From assembly GCA_028571685.1 (NCBI GenBank), contig CM053166.1, positions 58,366,111-58,430,110 on the forward strand: a stretch of DNA of 64,000 nucleotides, in the 5' to 3' direction. The stretch is from Heterohyrax brucei. Its lineage: Eukaryota > Chordata > Mammalia > Hyracoidea > Procaviidae. A model generated the notes under the pieces. The model was not told the DNA's origin, made no database searches, and saw nothing but the letters and a program-made list of their open reading frames with translations. A program made the translations under genes and the position numbers. Positions 23,936-35,725 of the stretch are shown here, piece after piece (the stretch's first letter is position 1; every line of letters begins with the position of its first letter).

Positions 23936-24619
23936 TTCCCAGAATAAAATCACTGTCAAAGAACATGAATAGTCCTATAGTTCTTATTGTATATGATAAT
24001 TTTAGATGTTGTGTCATTGTATTAGTAGATTCTCTTGATCACAAGGTACAGAAATTGAACTCAGAATAGTTTAAGACACAGAAGGGAACTTCTTAGCTCC
24101 AGCAACTGAGGCTTACTTCAGGCCTGGATGGATCTAGTGATCCAAGTGTGTTATGAGAACTGTTGTCCTCTCACTTTCATATCTTGGTTCTTTTTCTGTG
24201 TGACTTTCCATCTCAGGTGCATCTTTTTGATGTTACTAAGTATATGTCTTTCTTAACACTCTCAGAATCTTGGAGAATTTACTATGACTGTCTTTCCCCC
24301 AATGTCCATAGCAGTCTTTAAAAAAGGCTTTGATTGGCCAGTTTGTATCACATGTGCATTCCTGGGCAATCACTGTTTTTAGAAGCATGAGTTACTTTGG
24401 CAGGGTGAGTCACCTCTTCATTAAGGACCTATAGGATTGACAGTTCCACCAGAGTCGTGTGGAGTGGGGGAGGAGAAGTTCCTCAAGGCAGTGACTTCTA
24501 TTACCACAGGAAGGTGGAAGAAATGGGAATTAGGCAAAAACAACAGATGTCTACTACATATGTTCTGGATTTCCTGTGTAACTCAGGCATTACTAAAGAG
24601 AACATTTAAATGTGATTGA
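23936..24619. other. No recognised feature
   Basis: Apparently unique non-coding sequence. The 60-codon frame at its end shows no domain. Confidence 0.4.
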
Positions 24620-25816
24620 CATTTTATTTTGCTTTTGCTATTAGTATTTTTTATTTTATTGCATTGTGGTTTAACTATTTGATGGGTAATAGTTCTGCCT
24701 TTTTGTGAATATCAAACAACCTAATATGGTGAATAAACCTTTAATATGTGCTAATTTAATGAAGGAATGAGTCTTTGTCGTCTAATACAGGGTTATAGTT
24801 TTTGTATGTTAGTTTTGTAAAACAGTTTTTGAGAACAGAAAAACCACATTAAAAACAATACTAGAGATTTATTACTCTATCAACTATTTGTGGATGGGTG
24901 AAAACACAGCCTCAACCACATATTCCAGAGCAATGTGGCAGCATCAGTCAGAGGAGAAGGAAGAGTCTGAGAAGTCCAGACTGTTTTTCAGAGGTTCATT
25001 AAAATGTCCTTCAATATCCTTCTCTGCAATGTTAGTTTGCTTAAGACAAATGTTACTGTTCTGAGGGGTATCACTCCCTGCTGATAGGGCTCTCAGCTAA
25101 CTTGGCGTTTGCTTGTCTGGAATGCAGGAGTTGGAGAGCAGGGACTGTTTATTGATTATACACAAATCTACAGAAACCAGTGAATTACTATTTCTAAAAG
25201 TTAGGTTATTTATTCTCTTCAAGTTTTGCCTTGTGAAACCAGGTAGTAGTTATGCTCTTCCAGACTGTGTATAAGTAACTCCATCTTTGTTTTCAGCTTT
25301 CACAGCCAGAGTTTGGTGATGATAGTATGATCTATGTACACTTGAAAAGAGACTATATTAACTTATTCCATCTTTAGTCTCCCTATATGTTTGTTAAATT
25401 CATATTGTTCATGGAATTGTCTTCTAGTATGTAACCCAGGTCCTGGAATTTAGTGAGCCCTAAAAAATGTTTTTGAGTGAATTATTAAATAGAGTTTTTT
25501 AAAAAATGATCTATTCTTTATCATTTACTGAAATGGAATTTTGAGATTTCTAATTAAAATAATATCTGCTTTTATTTCTTCTTGCATTTTGCCCAGTTTC
25601 TTTTATGGACTTTGTTGCCATGGTTTTTGTAACACATACATTCAGTATTTTTCAATTTTCATAATTTAGTATTACATTTACCATTATGTAATGACCTTAT
25701 TTATTTTACTGCTTTTTGCTAAGACATCTGCTTTATCTGGTACCAAAATAGTAATCCCAGCTTTTCTTCTGTTCACATGAAAATATCCTCTTATACTGCT
25801 ACACTGTTGATGATTT

Positions 25817-25839
25817 TGTGTGTGTGTGTGTGTGTGTGT
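25817..25839. repeat. (TG)n microsatellite
   Basis: About eleven TG units. Confidence 0.9.
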
Positions 25840-25944
25840 CTTGTGGGTGATAGATCATTAGATTTTATTTTTTAGAAATCAGTGAATTTCCTTCTTTCAT
25901 AGGAGAGTTCAGCTCTTTTATATTAATGTTCTCTTGTTGTTGTT

Positions 25945-26065
25945 AGCTGCTATAGAGTGAGCTGGCCCCCAACTCATGGCAATCCCATGCACAGACTGAA
26001 GAAAACACTGGCTGGTTGGTCCTCTGTTATCCTCATGATCTGTTGCAGATCGTATTTAGTGCTTT
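25945..26065 (-). repeat. SINE-like fragment, diverged
   Basis: GTTAGCTGCTATAGAGTGAGC, then CCAACTCATGGCAATCCCATG, resembles the reversed tail of another afrotherian SINE subtype. The downstream part is not shared with the main family. Confidence 0.5.
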
Positions 26066-26745
26066 TATTGACTACATTTTTCAATAACCTATTTCCGTTT
26101 AAGTTCATTCTAATTGTTATTTACTCTCTCCTTTCAATGTATGCAGTTTATGTAGGGTGCTTTAAATTTTGTTTTGTTTTGGATTACATCAGAAGATAAC
26201 TAGTTAATCTGTTTTCTAACATTGTCAATGTATTGGCTTTATATGAGTGCTTAGTTCTAATATTTACTTCTATTATTAGGATGCTTTGAATTCTCATGAA
26301 GGTATGCTAAAAACCTAGTTTTTTAAAAAAAGATTTATTCACTGTTCTGTTATTCCTCCCATCATCTATGCTTGGTAAACAGTCTTATTGCAATTCAGTC
26401 CTTACCAGTTACCTCTCAATATTTACTGATTCTTTTAGTTTTTCCTGTCAGACTTGTCCTTTTATTAGAATGTACTTATCTCTCATTGCTATTGTCTGTA
26501 AATTGTATTTTTGGATTAAGCACAGATCATCCAAGAAGGATGTACCTGTGTTACATAGCTGTGACATTTGTAGAATGACAATTATGGAAATTTGCTTTGG
26601 CATCATGCCCATAACATATGTTGAAGACTGCAATAAGAAATAATCCTATTTAACTTTTTACTATGTTTATTGCAGAGATGGTTTTGACAGTTTTTATATG
26701 TGTGTGTTTTTGTTTTTGTTTTTTTAAATATTACTGTGCTTCGAT

Positions 26746-26932
26746 GGTATGAGCCCTGGTGGCACTGTAGTTAAAGTCCTCAGCTGCTAACCAAAAGATC
26801 TGCAGTACAAGCCCACCAGTTGCCCTGTAGGAGAAAGTTGTAGCAGTCTGAGTCCATACAGATTTCAGCCTTGGAAACCTATGGGGCAGTTCTACTCTGT
26901 CATGTAGGGTTGCTAAGAGTTGGAATTGACTT
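26746..26932 (+). repeat. AfroSINE, long variant
   Basis: Head GAGCCCTGGTGGCACTGTAG, the extra GGAGAAAGTTGTAGCAGTCTG block, then TGGGGCAGTTCTACTCTGTC. Confidence 0.85.
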
Positions 26933-26937
26933 AATAT

Positions 26938-27115
26938 AAAGGAGACCGGTGGTACAATGGTGATGAGATCAGCAGCTGACCAAAAAAGGTCAATGGGTGG
27001 AACCCACCAGTGGCTCTGTGGGTGAAAAAACTTGGTGATCTGCTTCCATAAAGATTACAGCCTAAGACACCCCATGGAGCAGTTCTACAGGGTCTCAGTC
27101 AGAATCGACTCAGAC
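26938..27115 (+). repeat. AfroSINE, long variant, tandem to the previous one
   Basis: Head AGGAGACCGGTGGTACAATG, then the CTGCTTCCATAAAGATTACAG block. It starts within a few bases of the preceding copy's end. Confidence 0.8.
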
Positions 27116-28199
27116 TGTACATATGTGGGCCTGGGTAGGAAAATTGTCCATACTAACAGTACAATTGTGCAAGTGGTTACATTTGCATGTTTGAATTGGC
27201 TGCTGGCAGGTGTCAAATTTGAAAGTCATCTTTAAAAAGTATGTAACCTATGTCATGAATTTTAGGCACTAACTTTAGCTTCAGTATTATTTTTTCACTT
27301 CCTGTTCAATTTTTTCACTGATTTACTTAGAAAAAATTTATTTATCTAGTAAAAATTATTCATTTTTTGAAATTGGGTATCCAATTTATTCTATTAGTTT
27401 TTTAAAAGTTTGTGTTGTATGCTACTGCAATTTGTTCTGGAACGAGACAAGGTTTATGTAAAAACAAATAATAGTATTTTTAAAAATATATATTCCAAGC
27501 CTGCTCGATAAATGTTTCCTGATACATTGGCTGAGCATCTCCAAATTGGTGGTCCCTCACCCGTGGACACCCACTAGACTACAATTATGTGGGGCTGTAG
27601 TTTTGCTTGATAATTCACTTGACTGAAATAATCCTCCTTAATCTTTGTGATAATCTTCAATGTGCAGTTCTGTTGTTCCCACAAAAATTTTACATCCAAG
27701 GACACTACAGAAAGCAAGTTACTAAAAACACAATCTTCTCCAAACCCAGAAAATCTCTCCATAAACATAGAACAGAAACAAAAGTTTTATTATTGAATAA
27801 ACATTCTACCAGAATGGGAGGCTTCACAGGCAGGGATTGCAAGGACAGAAAGAAAACTGATCCTTGATACAATGGAGTGGATACAACTCATTACGTTTAC
27901 GTTTAAGATCAATGGTAAATCTCTAGTATTTTTATGGCAGGAAATGTGAAGTTACACTCATCTCCCTTCAGGAAATTGAGAGGTAAGGGTGCAACCCTTC
28001 TTGCTGATTGCATTTGAAAAGACATGGCTCCAAGGTAGGTTCCTGAGGAAATATCCTTGATTTACATACTTTTCAAAAAGACACCGATTTTAACATTACA
28101 AGTTACCTAAAGTGGATTCTGAAAGAACAGAGAAGGCAGGAAGCACCTTCCTTTATTTTCAATAGGGTGAATTAAAAGCCGGTATTTTGAATTTGTATT
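27116..28199. other. No recognised feature
   Basis: AT-rich sequence; the first part may be L1-derived. The minus-strand frame 27,574-27,768 and plus-strand frame 27,607-27,867 are overlapping and uninformative. Confidence 0.35.
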
Positions 28200-28870
28200 T
28201 TTCCTTCCACCCACTACAGTGTTAACATAAGAAACAGCAGACTCGGTGGCCACTAAGAACAACCCCCTCTCCTTTACCGCCTTGGTTCCTTCCGCTCCCT
28301 AAGCTCTCAGCCGCGGAATAGCCAAAATGCTCCCTCTTTTTTTATGCTGAGCAGCTTGACTTTCTCTTTGTCTCCTCGGGCCGGTCAGGTCATTCCAGCC
28401 CCGCAATCTTTTTGTGATACAACAGCCCATCAATTTGCTTTTCTAAACAAAGACAGTTCTGGGCCGCACGAAGAATTCCTTTCTGTATCACTCAGGAAAG
28501 CTTTAGACAGGAATTAATTAACAGACCGTCAAATGAGACAAAGAGAGAGCAAAACTGCTTTAGCATAAGAAAAGAGCAAGCATTGTGTGTATTCTCCGGA
28601 GCGAGCTAGGGAGAGGAACCTAGGAGGTAAGGGAAAAGAAGTAGTTACTGCCTTGGGGGTGAGGTGGCGTGGGGTACTCACGGCGACCCACGTGTACGAC
28701 CGAGCAAAATGTTGCTTGGTGCTGGACCATTTTCCGAGTTGAGTACGTTGTTGCAGGCACTGTGTATTTTGATTGCCTTCCAACCTAGGAGGCTTATCGC
28801 CCGGCATTGTAATGGACAGTGTTCTATTCACTGGCTAGTTTTTGGTGAGGTCCCTTTTCTGAGCCTGTCT
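28200..28870. other. GC-richer unique stretch, possible conserved non-coding element
   Basis: The sequence is compositionally unlike its surroundings and not repetitive as far as I can see. It has dispersed CpGs (CAGCCGCGGAATAGCC, CCTCGGGCCGGTCAGG, CACGGCGACCCACGTGTACG). The region has no long open frame. Regulatory function is only suggested by base composition and lack of repeats. Confidence 0.3.
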
Positions 28871-29082
28871 TAGTCTGAAAGCACTGCTGAAACCTCCCTA
28901 TTATGGGCGACCGTGCTGGTATTGGAAATAATGGTGGCACAGCCTCCAGCATCGTGAGGGATGTAGCATCATGATGCTGGAAGGAGGGGGAGATGGCCTC
29001 ACAGCTGTGGCTGGAGGTGGAACCTGAGTGAAAGAGGGATCAATAAAGGAGCTCTGATAGGGAATGGACGAGGGGGGAGGCC
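28871..29082. other. No recognised feature
   Basis: Purine-rich unique sequence with no supportable gene. Confidence 0.35.
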
Positions 29083-29247
29083 AAAACCAAACCCATTGCC
29101 ATCGAGCCAATTCTGACTCACAGCAACCCTAAAGGAGAGGACAGAACTAACTGCCTCAGAGTTGCCAAGGAGCGCGTGTTAATTCGAACTGCCAATCTTT
29201 TAGTTAGCAGCCACAGTTCTTAACCACTACACCACCAGGGTTTCTGG
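29083..29247 (-). repeat. AfroSINE
   Basis: Reverse copy from AAAACCAAACCCATTGCC to CCACCAGGGTTTC, well preserved. Confidence 0.92.
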
Positions 29248-29590
29248 GGGCCAAGAGCAATAATCTAATATTTTGTTTTAAATTCTTACTGTGCTCTGAG
29301 TGAACACCCCCATTCGTGCTCCCAGTCCTCGGAAAATGTCTGCTACAGATTGACAGCAGCCTTGGTGAAGGGTGTTTTGGAGAAAATGAAGGAAAAGGAA
29401 CTTGATTACCTCTTAGCCTTGACATGAGGTGGAGAGAAAATAGGAGGTGACAAGTGTGTGAAGGAGAGAATTCTGAGCAAGCTGGAAATCGGAACCGGAA
29501 ATTACAAGAGAAAATCAAACACTGCCTTACCTTATTCTACTATCAGGCGGGAATCTTTGTAGCTATTGGAAAAGGACACAGGGTTTCCAA

Positions 29591-29884
29591 TTACAGGGAG
29601 ATTTGAGCTTCAAAGAATAGCATTACTGTAGGTGGTATCTGGATTATAAATGCACTGGTCAGCAATTTCCCAGAGGGACTGGTATTCAGTGGCTGAAAAG
29701 TTGCATGTCTTTCCTTTCCAGGTGCCAGGAGCTGAGTATCTTGCAGCTCCTTCTCTTCAGGTGAGGATTTAAAAGGAAGGTGCAGGTCTCTGGTGTCTTT
29801 TTGGAGGCCATCAAATTGATATTCCAAACGAGCAATTTGAATATTTTCTTTTACTGCTGCTACCTTCTGTCTGAGTTTTGGCAA
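29591..29884 (-). CDS. Possible exon or retrocopy fragment, unknown product
   Basis: A 97-codon minus-strand frame encodes a charged first half that should be helical or coiled-coil: LRQKVAAVKENIQIARLEYQ, then FDGLQKDTRDLHLPF, then KSSPEEKELQDTQLL. Unlike the transposon frames nearby, it has ordinary protein-like composition. Upstream on the minus strand a pyrimidine-containing stretch ends CATCTTTTAG directly before GTACAG, a usable 3' splice site. The frame has a stop just before that point, so it would need splicing to start. The first codon is TTG, not ATG. After the stop, GAATAAGGTAAGG (about 29,528-29,540) looks like a splice donor, but the frame is already closed. I do not recognise the protein. 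It could be an exon, a decayed retrocopy or chance. Confidence 0.3.
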   Translation of the reverse strand: MPKLRQKVAAVKENIQIARLEYQFDGLQKDTRDLHLPFKSSPEEKELQDTQLLAPGKERHATFQPLNTSPSGKLLTSAFIIQIPPTVMLFFEAQISL

Positions 29885-30000
29885 CTGTACCTAAAAGATG
29901 GCCACTTAACTGGTTGTTCATTTACTGTGTTTACAAAGGTTTCCAGCATACCTTCACTCAGATCTGGGGGCATTTGTCTTTATTTAATGTTTTAAAAGTC

Positions 30001-30186
30001 TAAATGCCTAACTACTAACCAAAATGTTGGCCGTTGGAACCCACCCAGAGGCACCTGGGAAGACAAACCTGGTGATCAACTTCAGAAAGGTCACACCTTG
30101 AAAATCCTATGGAGCAGTTCTATTCTGCACACATGGGGCGACCATGAGTCAGGATTGACTCCACAGCAACTAACAGCAACAACAAG
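30001..30186 (+). repeat. AfroSINE, long variant, 5'-truncated
   Basis: CTAACTACTAACCAAAATGTTG, then CCTGGTGATCAACTTCAGAAAG, and an end of AACAGCAACAACAAG. Confidence 0.8.
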
Positions 30187-30937
30187 AATCAGGAGTTAGG
30201 CAAGTTTTCAGGATGAAAGCAGGGCTCTGTGGTTATGACATCATCAATGCTAATTATCCCTTTGCAAACATCTGCCTGAATGGAGAAGGTGGGTGTGTCT
30301 GTGTGGCCTTTTACATGATGATTAAAATTATAGTTTTCACTTCTTTAGCCTTGTACATCTTAAAATCTTCTTAAAAGTGCTTCTGTGAGCTCTAGTTAAT
30401 CCTTATAACTCTATCGGGAAGAAGTAAAACAGCTTCATTTTACAGAAGAGGAAAATGAAACACAAGGAAAAGGTTCCTGTTGGAGGAAAGGATTTGGGTG
30501 GAATAAGCTACCCAGCCACACATCAAGACTCAGTGAACCCCTCAGCTGAACCCAACTCAGCTGAACCCCTCAGCTGAGTTGACTCTGACAAGCTTTAAAA
30601 GAAGGGCATGAATTTGTTCACAACTTGACACTTGAGACACTTGAGCCAAACCAGCACATTTTGGGCCCCATAATAAACTACTGCTAATTAAAATCACCTC
30701 CTACAGTTATCTCAACAAGCAAACATCAAACAAATGAACAAAGTAGTAAATCCTCAAGTAATCAAATGGCCCATAAAAGTCAGAAGTTCTGATTCTTTTT
30801 TTCCTAGTTTTTAACCATGTTGTGTTTTGGATTATGTATGGAACGATTCTGAATCAAAACAGGAAGGGAGTCATTGAAAACGGATGGTCAAAATTGTTCA
30901 CAATTTCACGTCATTGAGCTGCTTAACCAGTATTGTT
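30187..30937. other. No recognised feature
   Basis: Unique sequence. A short local duplication, CCCCTCAGCTGAACCCAACT then CAGCTGAACCCCTCAGCTGA, lies near 30,538-30,578. No gene is supported. Confidence 0.4.
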
Positions 30938-31083
30938 AGGAGCCATGGAGTCAATCCCTACTCACAGTGATCCTACAGGACAGAGTAGACTGCCCCATTG
31001 GGTTTCTCAGGAGTAGCTGATGGATTTGAACTGCTGAGCTTTTGCCTAGCAGCTGAGCTCTTAACTTAACGCCACCAGGGCTC
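30938..31083 (-). repeat. AfroSINE
   Basis: Reverse copy with CATGGAGTCAATCCCTACTC and the end CGCCACCAGGGCTCC. Confidence 0.88.
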
Positions 31084-31269
31084 CGAGTCAATACTAGTAA
31101 CAAATATTTTCCCAGTTTCATCTGTATCTTGGCTTTTTAATGCTCTTTTTGATATCTCAAATTTTTTATAGCATCACATTTATATGAAGTTCCCTGTCTC
31201 TAGGCTTCTTGCCATATAGCGAAATAAACTACTGTTGATTTGGTTTTCTATTTAAAATGCCACACTTTT

Positions 31270-31873
31270 GCGACAGGGACACGAAAAGGCCAGCCTAACC
31301 ACACATTGAACATTCCAAAGTGATAAGTAACTTCTTTTGTTACCCACACCTGGGGATGAGTTCCTTAAATATCCCTCAAGTTGTTTTTCAGAGAAGCCAG
31401 TTTAGACCCAATTCAGAGACATGCGCACATGAGACAGGGGTGATGGCTATATGTCCTTTCAGTGGGAGCACCAGAGAGGATTGGGGAATCAAACCATGTG
31501 AACAAGAAACTGCGCATGCACAGCACCCCATAATAAATCCTGCTACCAGTCCCAGAAGCCCCTGTGACAGAAACCATTTTGAAGTCTGTGTGCATGTGCA
31601 GCCAAGGGACAAGCAGCTTGTCTGCCATCCAAAACCAGAAAATTCTTCAAATCCCCATCACTGACTTGTTTTCCTTAGCTATACCCACAGAGGCATAGAT
31701 GGGGTACAAAAACCTAACCCTGAGCTTACTCAGTAGTGCAACCTACAAGAGTATCATGCTCCCACTTCAAAATGCTTTCATTTTCCAATATCGATTTCTC
31801 TTGTGGGCCAGCCATGTCTCCCCAAATAATTCTTTCTAGTGGGTCTGACAGGGACCCTCGAGGGTCTTCAGAA
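31270..31873 (+). mobile_element. Possible class I-like solo LTR
   Basis: A compositionally distinct block runs from about TGCGACAGGGACACG to GGGTCTGACAGGGACCCTCGAGG. It has GGGTACAAAAACC, a TATA-like site followed by a CTGAGC...CTCAG start-like region, and a pyrimidine-rich end. No target duplication is visible and no second copy lies in the window, so the call rests on general appearance. Confidence 0.35.
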
Positions 31874-32049
31874 ACCCCCAGTAACACTTGCACTAATCTT
31901 TCCACTTTGTATAGGTTATTTTCAATCTCAAATGAAGGAAATGCATGAAAGTTGGTAAGAACACGTGTCAGGAAATACAGAGAAAACTAGAATATTTTCT
32001 TTGTACCAAATGTATTTAGCTTTATGTCTGAAAAGGGTCACATGAGGGA

Positions 32050-33000
32050 CGTGCGATTTAAAAGCTAGTCTGGAAATTTTCAAACACACACAAAAGAGTA
32101 GAGAGTTCCATGTATTCATCACTCAGTTTCAATAGCTATCAACGTTCTGATATTCTTGTTTCCATTCGCTCCTGCCACCTGTTGTTGTTTTGCTGGAGTA
32201 TTTTAACACAAATCCCAAATACATCATTTCACCATAAATGCTTCTGCATTCTTCCTAGAAGAACTTTAAAAATAGAACCATAATACTGTACTATAATCAA
32301 CAAAAACAAACAAAATCTGTACTATAATCAACAAAAATCAAACAAAAATTCTTTGATATTGTCTAATAATCAGTCTATATTTCCTTTCACTGATTGTCTC
32401 CAAGTTGTGCAAAAACTGCATTTGATAATAGCTCTTAAATCTCCTGCATGTAACAAGTCTCCCTTTCTATTCCACCCTCCATTCCATTAATTTGTTGGAA
32501 AAACTGGGTCACTTTCCCTGTAGAACTTTCCAGTCTATATTTAATATTTAGCTGATCGTGTCTTTGCCTGGTGTCTTTTTAACAGGTTTCTCCATCCCTC
32601 TTATTTCTGTAAATGGTAGTTAGATCTAGAGGCTTGATTAGCTTGACCTTTTTTTTTTCTTTTGCAGAACTACTTCAGCTTCAGCAGTGGTGATGCTGCT
32701 GTGTACTTTGTACTTTCTACTGCATTTCATCAGGACGTAGGTAATGTGTGGTTGTGAATCTTTTGAGACTGTTGGGAGTATCAGTTGAATCTGTGATTTT
32801 CATTGCAGTAGTGACTTTCTAATGGTATCACCTCTGCATTTATTAGCTGATTCTTTTTATAAAGAAAACCTTTCCATCATCAATTATTGTATCTAGGTAT
32901 CCTGAAATAGTCTATAAAGGAAGGGCAAGATAAATGCTTCCGCCTTTCCCTTTAGTTATCACTTTTCAGAACAATGCCATTCAGAGTAAGTTACTGATGA
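32050..33000. mobile_element. Old L1M-type 3' region
   Basis: GGAAATTTTCAAACACACACAA, then CATGTATTCATCACTCAG, and later GTAGTTAGATCTAGAGGCTTG match the long 3' region of old L1M/L1ME elements. It is strongly decayed with no frame. Confidence 0.5.
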
Positions 33001-33544
33001 GGTGCTTTTTTTTTAGTCATTAGGAACTCATGGATTTTAAATACTGTATTTTATGCTTTCAATTCATTACATTCACTATTCTTATTGATGTTTTCCACCT
33101 CAACGCCTTCAAGTGGGCTCCTGAGATCTTTCCACCGACCCCAGGATCTTTGATGGCTTGTTTTCTGAAATAGTTAAGATGACCCAGGATCACTAAGTAC
33201 TGCCCCATCCGTAGGTCTGGAAGTAGCCTTTCTGCAAGGAGCTCTGATTCCTTTTACTGGGAAGTGTACAGGAAAATACTTTTGATATAAAGTGAGCAGT
33301 GACTTCAGAAGAGGTTCCCAGACAGTGTATCCTTGCGGACCTCACGGTGGGCGGTGTTTGTTAAATGGAATGGCAGGAAAGGACCCTGGGTAGACTCATT
33401 CCCAGTTGAGTAAACAAGGAGGGTCTCAGGCATTGTTAGAGCTACATGGCCAGGTCTGGAAGGCAGGGCACTCAGGGACGACCTGGAAGGCCCTTCACGG
33501 GTTGTGACCTTTGGCAAATCAGGGTCTTCCCCTCGCATCCTTTC
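33001..33544. other. Shoulder of the CpG-rich block
   Basis: AT-rich at first, becoming GC-richer after 33,300 (GGACCTCACGGTGGGCGG). No gene is recognised. Confidence 0.3.
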
Positions 33545-34110
33545 CAGCCCGCCTTTGAGGCTCCAGGTGCGTGATTAACATTTCCGGTACAGACACGCCC
33601 TGGGACTTTCCCAGGCCCGCGTCACTGCAGAGCTAGAGCCAGTGGCGCGACCGCTGGGAACCGCCCAGCTCAGGCTTTGGGCCCTTGGCGCCCTCTGGTG
33701 GCCACGCCGGGCAAGGGCGGAACTCGGCGCCGGCTGCTCCGCCTCTTCGCCCCGGGTGGGGCTGTAGTGGAGGCTGCCGGGAGAGGCAGCCATGGTTACG
33801 CAAGGACGTGACCTCAAGTGGGAAAAAACTCTGCTGTGTGTCACGAGGTTGCAAAGCGGGGTTAGCGAGTTCAACTAGTTCTCTGACGTCTGCGGAGGAA
33901 GGAATGGGCTGGGACCGAAACCTCAACATGTGACACGCTGTCTGCTGCCCTCCATTACGCGGAAGGCGTGCCCTCCGCTTGGAGGGCGGAAGGAGGCTCT
34001 AGTCCTCCCCCCAAGCTGCAGTTTTTGCGACCGAGGCCACTGTTCTCACGCTTACCATTCCAGAAACGAGGCCCCCAAGACCTAGCTGATCTAACCAGTT
34101 CCCACGGAGC
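33545..34110. promoter_or_regulatory. CpG-rich block, candidate promoter
   Basis: This is the only place in the window with dense CpG, for example CCCGCGTCACTG, GGCGCGACCGCTGGG and CTCGGCGCCGGCTGCTCCGCC. The rest of the window is CpG-poor, as is usual for methylated mammalian DNA, so this block has probably stayed unmethylated in the germ line. ATGs occur on both strands but no frame has recognisable coding content. On the minus strand, TCTGGAATGGTAAGCGTG (about 34,047-34,064) resembles a splice donor, so a first exon could read leftward. It may equally serve a gene outside the window or be an insulator. Confidence 0.5.
33688..33701 (-). promoter_or_regulatory. CTCF-type binding motif
   Basis: The minus strand reads CCACCAGAGGGCGC, a very close match to the known CTCF core (CCAsyAGrkGGCr). 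It lies in the CpG-rich block and is not part of any SINE or LTR I can see. Confidence 0.7.
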
Positions 34111-35520
34111 CGTGGTTTTGATTGGAAGGTTGGAACTGAACCGACAGAGGAGGTAGAATGGTTTGTGAATAAAGAACAAAGACATTTTGGGTGCTTGGTC
34201 CACAGAACAGGTTCAGCCAAGGTGGTTTAGGGTTACACCCTTCCTCTCCCGCCCTCATCCTGTCTTCTCTTGAAGGCAGTAGGAGTGGCCGAAGAGACCC
34301 GGTTTGCCAGATGACTGTCAGGATCTTAACTGTTGAGAGAGTAGCTGTCCGTGGGTGAATCTTGCTAGGGTTCCAGGAAAGCCCAGAAGCAGGAAGGCAG
34401 GAGGCCTTGGTCCTGGCTCCACTTTGATCTAACTGCCATGCTTGCAAGCAGGTCACCTCACCTTTCTGGAGCTAATGAAGGGACTACTATTGAATATATT
34501 TCAAGCACCATCCCATGGAACTGAGGGCCAGGGGCCAAGGCTGTCACTCATCCCAGTTCCCTTTCCAGGCTCCCTAGCAAATTCTCACAAGGCCTTCAAT
34601 TACCTTTAGCAAACATTTGTGTCCCTCCTCCTATGTGCCAAACACAGGCTCACTGCTAATGTTTCTGGGACATGGGGCAAGAATGCACATGGAGGTCCAC
34701 CTATCATATGTCTAAATATTTAAGTTAGAAATCAAAGTAATGAACTGTTAAATAGGTTTGATTCTCCTACCTTGACACATGTATCTCCATAGCAATCTGG
34801 AAGGCTAGGTTCAAGTTCGGAATTCTGGTAATCCTCAGAGCTGTGGACTGCACTGTGGTAGCACAGAGTGGGCTCCAGTCCAAGGCCTCTGGCATGCATT
34901 CTCTCATTTCCCAACCGGGGTCACACCAAGTGAGCCCTTTTGCATTCATGCATGGATTTTCCTCCTCTGCAGCCCAACCTCTGGCCACATCCCTGAACAG
35001 CTGCCTCTTGGCTGCCCCTGGAGTAAGCCTAGTTGTGTGTTCACTAGTGGCAAAGTAGTCAAAAGAAGTGGGTTCTGAACTTAGCAGGCAAGAATTTCCC
35101 GAGTCCTAGATACCCAGAGCATGGTCTAGAAGGGGAGCATGATATCTGAATAGGTATGTCCCCTTGACCCCAATGACTTCTCGGCCCTTTTCTCACTCCC
35201 TCTTTTCCTAGTCTAAGGATGGGCAAGGCATTGTAAGAGTGCAGACAGGGATCAGACATAGCCCCTTCAAGAAGTAGATCAAACACTATTAAGTTGCAAG
35301 GCAGGTGGCTTCAGGTGATGATGAGGAGTTACTGGAAAGGGGCTTATTTCTTAGAGGAAGTAGCACTTACGTTGAGCCTGGCAAGGAGTTTAGGATTTCA
35401 GCAGGTTGAGAAGTAGAGAAAGAAAGAACCAAAGGCCCTGGGACCAGCCATCCAGGATCTGGGTGCCTGTGAATTGTGACTACAGTGTAGAGAGGCTGTC
35501 TTCTGTGTACTGTGAATTGT
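34111..35520. other. Unique non-coding sequence
   Basis: GC-moderate sequence without recognised repeats. Several overlapping short frames on both strands (34,091-34,456, 34,767-34,988, 35,059-35,286) look like chance products of composition. None has a domain or motif. Confidence 0.4.
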
Positions 35521-35725
35521 GTGAAGGAACTCTGGTTGTGCAGTGGTTAAGCACTCAGCTACTAAACAAGGGTGGCGATTCAAACCCCCAGCCACTCTGT
35601 GGGAGAAAGATGTGCCAGTCTGCTTCTGTAAGGATTTATAGCTTTGGAAATCCTATGGAGCAGTTCTCCTCTGTCCTAGGATCGCTGTGAGACGGGATCA
35701 CCTTGGTAACAAGTTTTGGTTTTGG
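35521..35725 (+). repeat. AfroSINE, long variant
   Basis: Head GGAACTCTGGTTGTGCAGTG, then GTGGGAGAAAGATGTGCCAG and CTGCTTCTGTAAGGATTTATAG, with a GTTTTGGTTTTGG tail. Confidence 0.9.

Larger units (their letters stand above)
24620..26745 (-). mobile_element. Probable antisense L1/HAL1-like sequence, strongly decayed
   Basis: AT-rich tract with phrases such as AAGACATCTGCTTTATCTGG, then CCCAGCTTTTCTTCTGTTCA, that resemble the antisense of the L1 5' half. The assignment is weak. It includes a TG microsatellite and a diverged SINE-like patch. Confidence 0.4.

Noticed and set aside
33575..33933. Coding exons in the CpG-rich block
   Set aside because: Overlapping frames on both strands arise from GC content. 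None shows a domain or consistent splice sites.
34091..34456. A 121-codon minus-strand gene
   Set aside because: No recognisable motif, overlaps other chance frames, and no regulatory or splice context.
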